Of a DNA stretch of 64,000 nucleotides, positions 1-8,239 are shown one piece after another. The position numbers and the translations under genes are program-made. The stretch comes from Brassicibacter mesophilus. GTDB lineage: Bacteria; Bacillota; Clostridia; Tissierellales; Proteiniboraceae. Location of the stretch: NCBI RefSeq assembly GCF_050433385.1, contig NZ_JBNPXI010000003.1, positions 124,001 to 188,000 of the forward strand, read 5' to 3'. Each line of letters opens with the position of its first letter. Position 1 is the first letter of the stretch. Below the pieces are notes generated by a model. The model saw only the letters and a list, made by a program, of their open reading frames with translations, was not told the origin of the DNA and did not search any database.

Positions 1-118
1 GAGCAGAACCAGTACACTCCTTTACTATGATAGTAGTTATCTAAGGTTCAAACGTGACGGTCATTCAGGACGTTAGCAGGCATGGGAAAAAGACTATCAC
101 TTAAAAGGGGGAGTAATT

Positions 119-751
119 ATGGAAAAAATCATTATAGTACAGCATTGTCAGTCAGAGCATCATATTAACAATTTATCAGGTGGATGGACTGACACACCAC
201 TTACTGATTTTGGTCGGGAACAGGCTAATCTTATTGGAACTAGATTAAAAAAGGAAACTAATGGTGAAGGATATGTTTTATACTCATCTGATCTGATGAG
301 GGCAAAGCAAACGGCAGAAATTGTTGGTAGTCATTTAGATATTAATATCATAGAAGAAAGCGGATTAAGAGAAATAAACACTGGGATAGCCGCAGGTAAA
401 ACAAAGAATTGGGTTAGAAAAAATGAAAATCCAAGATTAAAAGAAGGTTATGATATGGATTACTTGGCATTTTCAGATGGAGAGACACCGAGAGAATTTT
501 ATAAAAGAATTTGTGAGTGTATGGAGAAAATTTACACTTTTGAAGAAAAGAATATGTTAGTCGTTACTCATGGTGGTGCAGTATCAAACATACTAGCATG
601 GTGGCTGAAATTAACTCCTGAAATGTTAAAAGAAGCTTGTTTTTTAGCTTTGCCTGGAAGTATATCTGTGTTAACAAAGAGCCATTATGGTCAAAATGCA
701 TTAAAATTGTTTAATGATACATCACATTTAGTAGGATTGACTCAAAGATAG
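119..751 (+). CDS. Histidine phosphatase superfamily protein with altered RHG motif
   Basis: 210 residues with the fold signature of phosphoglycerate mutase-like phosphatases: a GGWTDTPLTDFGREQA stretch near residues 21-36, SSDLMRAKQTA near 55-65 and the second catalytic-histidine motif VVTHGGAV near residues 143-150. The usual N-terminal RHGE motif reads QHCQ at residues 8-11, so the phosphate-binding arginine and the glycine are replaced while the histidine is kept. I believe close relatives with QHCQ exist in Firmicutes, so this is probably a natural subfamily rather than a mutation. Substrate is unknown. The ATG is preceded by AAAAGGGGGAG. It stands alone, like its neighbours in the first 9 kb. 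Confidence 0.85.
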   Translation: MEKIIIVQHCQSEHHINNLSGGWTDTPLTDFGREQANLIGTRLKKETNGEGYVLYSSDLMRAKQTAEIVGSHLDINIIEESGLREINTGIAAGKTKNWVRKNENPRLKEGYDMDYLAFSDGETPREFYKRICECMEKIYTFEEKNMLVVTHGGAVSNILAWWLKLTPEMLKEACFLALPGSISVLTKSHYGQNALKLFNDTSHLVGLTQR

Positions 752-1079
752 CAATGCCTACAATTTACCAACGATGTTTTTGCACAAAGATACACAAGGC
801 GCAATTTTAGAGTGTTGTGTACTACATTTCTTTACCGTAATCAAAGCTCTACCAAGGGGTAGTATTCTGGATTACGGTTCAGGAACATTGCAAGTACGAA
901 AATATTATATGACATTATCTTCACATTATCTAGCAAAATATTTCTGTTCGCTACGTACATATCTTCACCGGGTGCAAGCACTGTTTGCGAAGAATTGCTT
1001 CGAAGGGTCCAGCATAGAGATGATTCGTCATAGAATCAAAAGCTTGGACACTTCTTGTTAAAGAATAGGAGCTGATTTT
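752..1079. other. Spacer without a credible gene; contains a nested inverted repeat
   Basis: About 330 bp between two monocistronic genes. An open frame of 95 codons (774-1061) crosses it but has no ribosome binding site, no family resemblance and an unlikely composition, so it is not called. At 835-877 there is a two-step hairpin: CCGTAATC pairs with GATTACGG on the outside, then an unpaired bulge on each side, then CTACC pairs with GGTAG. No U-tract follows, so it is not a standard terminator. The ribosome binding site of the next gene lies at the right end (AGGAGC at about 1068-1073). Confidence 0.4.
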
Positions 1080-1640
1080 ATGTTAAATCACAGGGGAACA
1101 ATTACAATTAATACTGATCGATTGATTCTTCGTAAATTTTCTATTGCTGATGTTGAAGATATGTTTTATAACTGGGCAAATGATGAAGAAGTTGCAAAAT
1201 ATTTGAGTTGGTCACCTCATGGCACAATAGAGGTTACTAAAGAAGTAATATTTGAATGGATATGTGCATATGAAATGTCTACTGTATATAATTGGGCGAT
1301 TGAGTTAAAGTCTACTGAAAGAGTGATTGGCTCAATTTGTGTTATAGAGGTAAGTGACAAGAACTGTCGTTGTGAAGTAGGTTATTGTATAAGTAGAGCT
1401 TATTGGAATAAGGGTATTATGACCGAATCATTAAAAGCAGTAAATGTTTTTTTATTTTCTGAGGTTGGGATTAACAGAATACAAGCAAAGCATGACACAA
1501 AGAACATAGCATCTGGTAAAGTCATGGAAAAGGCAGGTATGAAGTATGAAGGTACACTTAAGCAATACAAAATACATAAAGATGGAACATTTGGAGATTT
1601 GAATATGTATGCAATAGTGAAAGAAGATATGGCTAAATAA
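1080..1640 (+). CDS. GNAT family N-acetyltransferase (RimJ/RimL type)
   Basis: 186 residues. The N-terminus (INTDRLILRKFSIADVEDM) is the usual opening of the RimJ/RimL/Acetyltransf_3 group, which acetylates protein N-termini, antibiotics or small amines with acetyl-CoA. The acetyl-CoA-binding part is seen as EVGYCISRAYWNKGIMTE near residues 98-115 (the QxxGxG loop is degenerate here: YWNKGI) and the C-terminal NIASGKVMEKAGMKYEG motif near 142-158. Start ATG follows AGGAGCTGATTTT. It is one of three GNAT genes in the first 9 kb, all differing in sequence, so they are not recent duplicates. Substrate is unknown. Confidence 0.85.
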   Translation: MLNHRGTITINTDRLILRKFSIADVEDMFYNWANDEEVAKYLSWSPHGTIEVTKEVIFEWICAYEMSTVYNWAIELKSTERVIGSICVIEVSDKNCRCEVGYCISRAYWNKGIMTESLKAVNVFLFSEVGINRIQAKHDTKNIASGKVMEKAGMKYEGTLKQYKIHKDGTFGDLNMYAIVKEDMAK

Positions 1641-1862
1641 CAAATAATTCAATTTTCAAATTATACATAGGTACTTTATAAAATTATCTTGGTATATTCG
1701 TAAATTCAGGTAGAGTAATGGTCCAGATTTCAACTAACACGTCCATTCCCACCTTTGAGCTCAGGAATAGTGTATTTAGGTAGCATGCCACATCACACTT
1801 TCCTTATTGAATATTGCGGGAATGTTAGGCATAATTGCGTTAATAAAAATTCGGAGGTTAGT

Positions 1863-2417
1863 ATGGCTAATCAAAATATATGTAATGATTTAAAAGAACA
1901 TAAGAGAAGAATTTTAGCAAAATTACCATTTTCGATCGATGATTTTATTATTCGAGAATTAAAACGTACAGATATTGATATATATGCAAATTGGCCAGAT
2001 TACCCTATTAAATATGAGATGTTTAATACATCATTAAAAAATAGACCTATTTCAGAAAGAGATAACAGGTGGGAGTGTTATCATCAAGATAATAAAACTA
2101 TAAGTTTGATAGTGGATCATAAAAAAGAAAAGGTAATTGGTAAATTTTCCTTGACTAGAATTAATTGGGAAAAAATGCACGTTGAGAATGTAGGTATTAG
2201 AATTCATCCAAATTGGTGTAATAAAGGATATGGCACCAAATTATTAAAAAGTATTTCTGATTGGTGTTTTGATAATGGGATAGAAAAAATAAAATTTGAT
2301 GTACTAAGCACAAATAACCGTGCTATTAAAAGCTACAGAAATGCTGGATATAAAATTATTGGTGAATTTAAGTGTGGCGATGCAATGTTTTATTGGATGG
2401 AGTCAAGGTTTAAGTAA
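1863..2417 (+). CDS. GNAT family N-acetyltransferase
   Basis: 184 residues from the ATG at 1863, chosen because CGGAGG lies just upstream; a longer frame back to a TTG at 1755 has no ribosome binding site and reads through spacer sequence. The acetyl-CoA pocket is visible as NVGIRIHPNWCNKGYGTKLL (CNKGYGT as the QxxGxG/A loop) followed by VLSTNNRAIKSYRNAGYKIIG, the classic Asn...Ala-x-x-x-Tyr end of the GNAT domain. The N-terminal third has no recognisable feature apart from the beta-strand start FIIRELKRTDIDIY. Acceptor is unknown. Stand-alone gene. Confidence 0.85.
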   Translation: MANQNICNDLKEHKRRILAKLPFSIDDFIIRELKRTDIDIYANWPDYPIKYEMFNTSLKNRPISERDNRWECYHQDNKTISLIVDHKKEKVIGKFSLTRINWEKMHVENVGIRIHPNWCNKGYGTKLLKSISDWCFDNGIEKIKFDVLSTNNRAIKSYRNAGYKIIGEFKCGDAMFYWMESRFK

Positions 2418-2482
2418 GTTTTTTCTTTTATCAGTGTGTATAAACAAGGAAATATACTAAGCAAATATAAAAACATTCAGAT

Positions 2483-2577
2483 CTACAACTGCACCCAACA
2501 TGGGCTTGAGCGACATTGGCATATGTTGTAGAAGTAACTTAATAACCATGTTGCAAAGCCTGAAAACGTTAAGTTAC
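2483..2577. repeat. Two consecutive inverted repeats in the spacer before the methyltransferase
   Basis: CTACAAC at 2483-2489 is complementary to GTTGTAG at 2525-2531. Immediately after, GTAACTTAA at 2534-2542 is complementary to TTAAGTTAC at 2569-2577. The second has a 26-nt loop, and its 3' arm contains GTTAAGT, which fits the integron R-box consensus GTTRRRY; the 5' arm ACTTAAT misses RYYYAAC by one base. No U-tract follows either repeat. Function is unknown and chance occurrence in AT-rich DNA is possible. Confidence 0.45.
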
Positions 2578-2645
2578 AGATGACATCATTATCTTCGATT
2601 GATTCATATAAGGGTATTATAAGTAAGATGAAGGGAGTAAGATAG

Positions 2646-3305
2646 TTGAATAATATATCAAAGGCATGGAATTGGAAGAAAGCAGACAGCAAATTTTTTA
2701 TAAGTCCTTGTGAAGAGTCCTACTATTTGATCAATAGATGGAAGTATAAAGGATATAGTGATTTTTTAGATTTAGGTAGTGGAAAAGGTAGGCATTCCAT
2801 ACAGTTTGCAAAGGAAGGATTTAACGTTAGCGCAATAGATTTATCAGAAGAAGGTATTAATATTTTGAGGGATTGGGCAACGGAAGAGAATTTAACTGTC
2901 AATGCGAAAGTAAGTGACATGCTGAAGTTGCCATTTTCTGATGATAGATTTGACTGTTTATTATCTTATAACGTTATATCACACACTGATACTAATGGGC
3001 TGAAAACAGTTATTTCTGAGATAGGTAGAGTCCTTAAAGATGGTGGAGAATTCTTTGTAACTGTATGTTCGAAGAATGACAGAAAATTTAAGGATAAAAG
3101 ATTTCCTAGAATTGACGAGAATACAACGTTGATGATTGAAGATGGTCCTGAATTTAATATTCCACATTGTTGTGTTGATGAGGTACTTATTAGGGAATTG
3201 TTTTGGGAGTTTGAATTGTTAACAATTAGACAGGTACAGGATTTTTATGTTATTGATGGAACACAGCATGATTCATGGCATTATATTATAATTGGACAAA
3301 AGTGA
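2646..3305 (+). CDS. Class I SAM-dependent methyltransferase
   Basis: 219 residues with a Rossmann-like methyltransferase core. Motif I is FLDLGSGKGRHSIQFA near residues 40-55, the acidic end of strand 2 is VSAIDLSEEGI near 60-70, and motif IV is DRFDCLLSYNVISHTD near 99-114, followed by IGRVLKDGGEFFVTVC. This arrangement is that of Methyltransf_11/25 proteins such as TehB and UbiE relatives. Start is a TTG at 2646 behind GAAGGGAGTAAG. Substrate cannot be told from sequence. Stand-alone gene in the cassette-like region; the spacer to its left contains two inverted repeats. Confidence 0.85.
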   Translation: MNNISKAWNWKKADSKFFISPCEESYYLINRWKYKGYSDFLDLGSGKGRHSIQFAKEGFNVSAIDLSEEGINILRDWATEENLTVNAKVSDMLKLPFSDDRFDCLLSYNVISHTDTNGLKTVISEIGRVLKDGGEFFVTVCSKNDRKFKDKRFPRIDENTTLMIEDGPEFNIPHCCVDEVLIRELFWEFELLTIRQVQDFYVIDGTQHDSWHYIIIGQK

Positions 3306-3473
3306 TGGGAGTAGTAGTTTACATGCAGTCTATCATCTAATACATATTAATGTATCTGAAGTATAATCTAGAGGAAATTAACATGGTTGCGTCTCAAATC
3401 GTTATACTACATTTATAAAACGTCTTTTCATGGGCAGAAACTTTACGCTTATAAAGAATGAGGAGGTAGAATA

Positions 3474-3530
3474 ATGATGAAAAAATTTGTAATCTTGCTG
3501 ATTATGATTGCGTTCTATCAAAATGCCTAA
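3474..3530 (+). pseudogene. Stub of a truncated gene: 18-codon signal-peptide-like start behind a strong RBS
   Basis: A near-perfect ribosome binding site (GAGGAGG, 3460-3466) precedes an ATG and 18 codons that read MMKKFVILLIMIAFYQNA before a stop. That is a typical start of a secreted or membrane protein: two lysines, then a hydrophobic run. Nothing after the stop continues it in another frame to any length I recognise. I read it as the remnant of a deleted gene; a genuine micro-protein is the alternative. The spacer 3306-3701 also holds the inverted repeat AGTTTAAGA (3545-3553) / TCTTAAACT (3580-3588). Confidence 0.45.
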
Positions 3531-3701
3531 GATAACTGGGTCGAAGTTTAAGAAGATAACATAAGAGATATTTTAGTTCTCTTAAACTCCTGTAACGCTA
3601 GAGTACTTCGGAGAGCCAAATCACTATGTGGCATGCAGCGAGTGAGCTGGCATGAATGATCACAATAGAAAGATCGAAATTTTTGAGACAAGGAGAAAAA
3701 A

Positions 3702-4304
3702 ATGAAAAACTCAACAAATATTACTAAGTATAAACTTTTATCGTATATATATGACTTGTTTTTTAGAAATCTTTTTATTAAAGCAAGGCATGCTGCATTC
3801 TCCACCTTTAATATTAAAAATAACAAGAAAGTTCTATTGGTTGGCGTGGGGACTGGAGAAGATTTGAAATTCATACCTGATGACTGCTCAATTATAGGTA
3901 TAGATATATCAGAATCAATGCTACTTCAAGCTATAAAGAAGGCTCAGGGTAAAAATGCTGAATTTCATATTATGAATGCGGAAAGTCTCAAATTTCTTGA
4001 TGATACTTTTGATTATGTAATATTTAATTTGGTTTTAAGTGTAGTTGAAAGCCCAAGAAAAGCAATGTTAGAGGGAATAAGAGTTCTGAAAAGCGATGGG
4101 AAAGTATTAGTTTTTGATAAATTTATAAGTGGAGATAATATATCACTTATCCGAAAATTCCTTAATGTACTAACCTCTTTAGTTGGGACTGACATAAATA
4201 GACGATTTGAAGACATTGTAAGGGACATGCCAGTGAGAATTATAAAAGAGAATGATTCAATGTTCAAAGGCAGTTACAAGATTATTCAATTAGAAAAGGT
4301 GTAA
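3702..4304 (+). CDS. Class I SAM-dependent methyltransferase (PmtA/UbiE-like)
   Basis: 200 residues. Motif I is VLLVGVGTGEDLKFIP near residues 44-59, the ribose-binding acidic residue is in IIGIDISESML, and motif IV is DTFDYVIFNLVLSVVE followed by VLKSDGKVLVFDKF. The start region (YDLFFRNLFIKARH) and the long loop before the last strand resemble the phospholipid/quinone methyltransferase group. It is clearly distinct from the methyltransferase 400 bp upstream. The ATG at 3702 is preceded by AAGGAG. Stand-alone; substrate unknown. Confidence 0.82.
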   Translation: MKNSTNITKYKLLSYIYDLFFRNLFIKARHAAFSTFNIKNNKKVLLVGVGTGEDLKFIPDDCSIIGIDISESMLLQAIKKAQGKNAEFHIMNAESLKFLDDTFDYVIFNLVLSVVESPRKAMLEGIRVLKSDGKVLVFDKFISGDNISLIRKFLNVLTSLVGTDINRRFEDIVRDMPVRIIKENDSMFKGSYKIIQLEKV

Positions 4305-4454
4305 AGGCTTGTTATATCAAACAGCAATGAATTGTTGATGACACATACGAACAAGGGAGACTATATTTTTTCAAAAGTTTTTAATCATTAATTATTAAAA
4401 TATAGTAATGACATAGAATGTGTAATAAGAAACATTAATCGGAGGGTATATTTC

Positions 4455-5027
4455 ATGGGTAAATATTCGTTACAACCACAAAGAGGATTTTTTCCTCAAC
4501 CAGTGTATTTAATAGGAACTTATAAAGATGACGGTAATCCAAATTTTTCTTTAATTACTTGGACAACATTTTGTTCTGTGGATCCTCCAACGATGATGTT
4601 CGCATCGAGAGGAAAGAAACTGACACGTGAACTAGTTGAAAAAAACGGGATGTTTTCTGCAAATCTCGTAACAACCAATATGATGTTTATGGCGGATTAC
4701 TTTGGGAATACATCAGGTTATGAGAAAAATAAGTGTGAAGATATTCAAGCTGAATATTCAAAAGGTAATACCTTAAATGTTCCAGTATTGAAGAAATCAC
4801 CATGGATATATGAATGTTCTCTTACTGATATTATTACAAAAGGCAGCGGGTGCATTTATATAGGAGAAATCAAGAATATATTGGTTGATGAAGAAATAAA
4901 AGATGCTGAGTATGGGAAAATTGATCTAATTAACTTAGATCCACTAATATATGCTCCAGGACATTATTATAAAGTTTCAGGAAGCATTGGTACAGTTGGG
5001 TACTCTAAAAAGAATAATCATAAGTAG
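4455..5027 (+). CDS. Flavin reductase-like domain protein (flavoredoxin type)
   Basis: 190 residues matching the flavin_reduct (split-barrel FMN-binding) family. Visible features are the N-terminal PQPVYLIGTYKDDGNPNFSL strand, the TWTTFCSVDPPTMMFASRG segment that lines the FMN site, ELVEKNGMFSANLVT, and the C-terminal DPLIYAPGHYYKVSG. Family members bind FMN and pass electrons in small redox chains; no partner is adjacent, so the role is open. The ATG follows CGGAGGGTATATTTC. The spacer to its left has the inverted repeat CTATATTTT (4361-4369) / AAAATATAG (4397-4405). Confidence 0.87.
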   Translation: MGKYSLQPQRGFFPQPVYLIGTYKDDGNPNFSLITWTTFCSVDPPTMMFASRGKKLTRELVEKNGMFSANLVTTNMMFMADYFGNTSGYEKNKCEDIQAEYSKGNTLNVPVLKKSPWIYECSLTDIITKGSGCIYIGEIKNILVDEEIKDAEYGKIDLINLDPLIYAPGHYYKVSGSIGTVGYSKKNNHK

Positions 5028-5123
5028 TAGTTTTATGCTATAAATTGGAAAAATTATAGCCTGTAGAAATCGAGAGTCTTGGTGTAACCTGAGACTTTCA
5101 CTAGCAGAATTTTGATGATGTTC

Positions 5124-5156
5124 CAAAACCTAAGATAAGAACTATCTAAAGTTTTG
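5124..5156. repeat. Nested inverted repeat in spacer
   Basis: Outer arms CAAAAC (5124-5129) and GTTTTG (5151-5156), three unpaired bases on each side, inner arms AGATA (5133-5137) and TATCT (5143-5147), loop of five. The outer-stem, bulge, inner-stem layout is the same as at 835-877. No U-tract follows, so it is not an obvious terminator. Upstream at about 5070-5099 there is a further small stem (GAGTCT/AGACTT). Confidence 0.45.
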
Positions 5157-5276
5157 AAATGTCAGCAGTACGAAAACGCTATGTAAATTCATTTAATATA
5201 TATAATTTCATCTAAATTTAAAAATAATCCAAATTTATTTATGTTCACTATAAAATTATTCAAGAGGTGCTAAAAT

Positions 5277-5648
5277 ATGAAAAATGAAAGTTTTGTTGTA
5301 AACTGTACAGAATTTAATTTATTATGCGATAAGATAACAGAACTAATAATAGAAAAATATAAAGAAGACTATTATACATATCAAATTACTGAAAATATAT
5401 ATTCTTTACATTTTGAAAAATATTATTTTAGGACCAACTCTAACTTGATGATGTCTGTAATACTAAAAAAACTCGATGAACAAAGAGTAGAATTCAAGGT
5501 TATAAGTGGAGGTGGGAAGCAGAGTTTAACTAAGAGTGATTGGGGAGCAGAAGACTCAAGTATAGTTAAATTTATAAATCTTGTTACCAGAATTTTAGCG
5601 AAAAACAATTGGAGATATGATCAAATTGATGATTATTATCTTAAATAA
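5277..5648 (+). CDS. Hypothetical protein, possibly DUF6054-like
   Basis: 123 residues, soluble, no signal peptide. The central VISGGGKQSLTKSDWGAEDS segment (glycine-rich turn followed by DWGAE) recalls the small DUF6054 family of Firmicutes; I am not certain of that match. The N-terminal half is rich in Tyr, Ile and Lys (LIIEKYKEDYYTYQI) and looks alpha/beta. The ATG is preceded by AAGAGGTGCTAAAAT. Stand-alone gene. No function is proposed. Confidence 0.7.
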   Translation: MKNESFVVNCTEFNLLCDKITELIIEKYKEDYYTYQITENIYSLHFEKYYFRTNSNLMMSVILKKLDEQRVEFKVISGGGKQSLTKSDWGAEDSSIVKFINLVTRILAKNNWRYDQIDDYYLK

Positions 5649-5787
5649 AAACTTTCTTAAAAAATAAGTACAGATTTAGCAAGATGGTGACTTTTCATAA
5701 CATGTGTTCCCAATGTTTACATAAATGTATAAACATCAGGATATATGTAGATTTGAGTCTTTATATTGTTAGGAGGGATTACTTGAT

Positions 5788-6075
5788 TTGAAAAACCTAT
5801 TTAGAAAAAAATCAATTATAGCAATATTTATCTTTATTTTAATTATTGTATTGTACTTAACAAGAATTATACCTTCAGGATTATGTATGTTAACAGCAAT
5901 AAAGCATGTTAATGACAGCTATCCTGATATGGGCTTTAAGTATAAATCTATAGAATATTTTTCAGTTATCGATGATTACCTAGTTTATTTTGTTGATAAA
6001 AATGGATATGAAATGGCTTTAACAGTATCACCTCTTGGGGGAATAATATATGACCCACTTAATCCTCCTGGTTAA
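5788..6075 (+). CDS. Small membrane-anchored hypothetical protein
   Basis: 95 residues from a TTG at 5788, which lies 11 nt behind AGGAGG. Residues 1-27 are a positively charged end plus one hydrophobic segment (SIIAIFIFILIIVLYL), so the protein is a single-pass membrane or secreted protein. The rest, about 65 residues, is an extracytoplasmic segment ending with SPLGGIIYDPLNPPG. I do not recognise the family. The spacer to its left contains the inverted repeat ATGTTTA (5713-5719) / TAAACAT (5730-5736). Confidence 0.65.
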   Translation: MKNLFRKKSIIAIFIFILIIVLYLTRIIPSGLCMLTAIKHVNDSYPDMGFKYKSIEYFSVIDDYLVYFVDKNGYEMALTVSPLGGIIYDPLNPPG

Positions 6076-6180
6076 GCAAATAGTTTATTATTTTTAAAAG
6101 CAATGTATATATGTTGAAAATTATCTAGGGATAACAGTAAGAATGTTATTAATTACAAAAAAATAAAGAGGTAAGTAGAA

Positions 6181-6228
6181 ATGAGAGTTTTAATAGGACA
6201 ACCAATACATGAGGAAGTTGAGGTATAA
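6181..6228 (+). pseudogene. 15-codon gene stub
   Basis: AAAGAGGTAAGTAGAA precedes an ATG and the codons MRVLIGQPIHEEVEV, then a stop. The beginning (RVLIGQPIHEE) looks like the first beta-strand of a nucleotide-binding domain, which would be expected to continue. Nothing recognisable follows in any frame up to 6386. I take it as the left end of a deleted gene inside a 361-bp spacer (6076-6436) that otherwise shows only the short inverted repeat ATAACA/TGTTAT near 6132-6150. Confidence 0.35.
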
Positions 6229-6436
6229 ATAAATCTATAGTTAGAAAATTATTTTATTAAATTTATTAGACGGTGTTGTATGTCAGAGTTTTAGAACCTT
6301 ATCCTGGGTGTTGTGAGAAGCCTCTTTTGTTGATTTATGATATTTTTGCTTATCGTACTATTCTAAAGTTTTTATTGATAACGACTTGAAAAACAAAATA
6401 GGCAAAATTATTGAAAATGTTTTAGGAGTGATGATT

Positions 6437-7099
6437 ATGAGTTTTACGGGTGAGATTTTTGACTACATATACAAAAATTTAATATCAAAAAAACAAGTAA
6501 ATAAACCATTGATCGTTGGAATAAATGGTATTGATACATGCGGGAAAACTGTATTTTCAAAGAACTTAGAGAAATATCTAAAAGATAAAGGACACGAAGT
6601 TCAATTGACTCATATTGATGATTTCCACAATCCAACGGAAATTAGATATTCAGGTAAAAATCAGATTGAAAATTATTATAATAGAAGCTTTAACGTGGAA
6701 TTCTTGGTGGAAAACATTCTAAAACCAGCAAAGATTAATGGGACGCTAAATGACAAGTTTATGCTATTGAATTTGGAAACTGATAAGTATGACGTAGAAA
6801 AACAATATAGAATTGATAATAATACTTTTGTAATTTTGGAAGGAGTATTTATTTTAAGAGAGGAAATTGAACCGTATTTAGATTATAAAATATTTATTCA
6901 TGTGCCATTTGAACAATGTAAAATTAGAGCATTGGAGAGAGATGTACCGGTATATGGTGATGATATTTTGAAAAAATATGATACAAAATATATACCAACT
7001 CAAAAATATTATCTTGAGAAATATCCTCCAGAAGAATACGTTGATATTATTATTGAAAATTCAGATTGGAATAATCCTACAATAATTTTTAAAAGATAA
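6437..7099 (+). CDS. Uridine kinase-like P-loop NTPase
   Basis: 220 residues from the ATG at 6437, 8 nt behind AGGAG; an upstream TTG (6386) would add 17 residues without a good ribosome binding site. The P-loop is GINGIDTCGKT (near residues 27-37), followed by a helix and the strand QLTHIDDFHNP whose aspartates match the substrate-side acids of uridine kinase/phosphoribulokinase proteins. VILEGVFILREEI is the Walker B-like strand. The C-terminal lid has ALERDVPVYGDDILKKY. The family phosphorylates nucleosides or other small hydroxyl substrates; this branch is usually annotated only as uridine kinase-like. Stand-alone. Confidence 0.8.
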   Translation: MSFTGEIFDYIYKNLISKKQVNKPLIVGINGIDTCGKTVFSKNLEKYLKDKGHEVQLTHIDDFHNPTEIRYSGKNQIENYYNRSFNVEFLVENILKPAKINGTLNDKFMLLNLETDKYDVEKQYRIDNNTFVILEGVFILREEIEPYLDYKIFIHVPFEQCKIRALERDVPVYGDDILKKYDTKYIPTQKYYLEKYPPEEYVDIIIENSDWNNPTIIFKR

Positions 7100-7393
7100 A
7101 CCTTATGCAGTTTTAAATATGCTGATGATATTTTATAATTGTAAAGATTGTGAGCTTATACATGTAAATATTATTATAGTAAAAGAGCAGGATAAATATC
7201 TTGGAGTGCAACTGGTGACAAACCATTTATGAGATGTTGATGTTGCAAATACTCAGAACGTTGAACTAAACACTCCGCGTAGGAAAACTAGAGATTTTCA
7301 TACTATGTATGCTTATATCCTACATATTTGTGCATTAAATGTCGTACAGATATTTTTATCTCGTGTAAACTAGATACTGAAAGGAGTGAACGT

Positions 7394-8239
7394 ATGGATT
7401 GGCTGGAGAGATTCAATAAAGCATTAATTTATATAGAGGACAATCTTGATAATGAGATAAACTACACAAAGATTGCACAAGCTGCTTATTGTTCAGAATA
7501 TCATTTTTCAAGGATGTTTTCTTCTATTGCAGGGGTATCACTTTCAGAATATATTAGACGCAGACGATTAACACTTGCTGCATTTGAAATTCAAAAAAGT
7601 GATGCTCGAATTATCGATGTTGCAACTAAATATGGATACGAGTCGGCTGATTCGTTTGCAAGGGCTTTTCAAAAGCTACATGGAATAAAACCATCCCAAG
7701 CTCGTGGAAAAGGAGTGCAATTAAAAGCCTTCTCCAAAATATCTTTTCAAACTTCAATTAAGGGAGATAAAGAAATGGAGTATAGAATTGAAAATCTTGA
7801 CTTTGAGTTGAAAATCGTTGGGAAAAGAGAAATAGTAAAAACAAATAGAGCGTTTAAAACAATTCCTTCACTGTGGAACAGTGCAAAAAAGGATGGGTTT
7901 ATGCAGAAACTTATTGATATGTCATGGGAAAATCCCAAATGCAAGCTTGAAGGACTGTTGGGTGTTTGCGGAAAAGAAGCAGCTATTACTACTGAAGAAT
8001 TCGATTATTTTATGGGAGTGAGATATGACGGAGAGGTTCCAAGCGATATGGAAACTCTTATACTCTCACCAAGCCCATGGGCAGTTTTCCCGAATGTTGT
8101 GGAGGCGTGGAAGCGACTTTATTCTGAATGGATTCCGACTTCAGGTTATGATCTTGCTAATTTACCATGTATTGAATGTTTTTATGGACCTAAGCACAAA
8201 CCAAGACATGAATTATGGGTTCCTATTATTAGTAAATAG
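7394..8239 (+). CDS. AraC-family regulator with GyrI-like effector domain
   Basis: 281 residues; ATG at 7394 chosen because GAAAGGAGTGAACGT precedes it (a longer frame from 7328 lacks a ribosome binding site). Residues about 5-105 form the two AraC helix-turn-helix motifs (NYTKIAQAAYCSEYHFSRMF and RIIDVATKYGYESADSFARA, then FQKLHGIKPSQAR). The C-terminal 150 residues resemble the GyrI-like small-molecule-binding domain (IVGKREIVKTNRAF, YFMGVRYDGEVPSD, CIECFYGP). Such HTH-GyrI proteins (Rob/BmrR-like) bind hydrophobic compounds and often control drug efflux. No target gene is adjacent except the GNAT downstream. Confidence 0.87.
   Translation: MDWLERFNKALIYIEDNLDNEINYTKIAQAAYCSEYHFSRMFSSIAGVSLSEYIRRRRLTLAAFEIQKSDARIIDVATKYGYESADSFARAFQKLHGIKPSQARGKGVQLKAFSKISFQTSIKGDKEMEYRIENLDFELKIVGKREIVKTNRAFKTIPSLWNSAKKDGFMQKLIDMSWENPKCKLEGLLGVCGKEAAITTEEFDYFMGVRYDGEVPSDMETLILSPSPWAVFPNVVEAWKRLYSEWIPTSGYDLANLPCIECFYGPKHKPRHELWVPIISK

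Noticed and set aside
774..1061. Open frame of 95 codons between the phosphatase-like gene and the first GNAT
   Set aside because: No ribosome binding site, no recognisable domain and overlap with the inverted repeat at 835-877; reads as spacer DNA.
1755..1862. N-terminal extension of the second GNAT from a TTG
   Set aside because: The ATG at 1863 has a good ribosome binding site and gives a normal GNAT length; the extension reads through spacer sequence.
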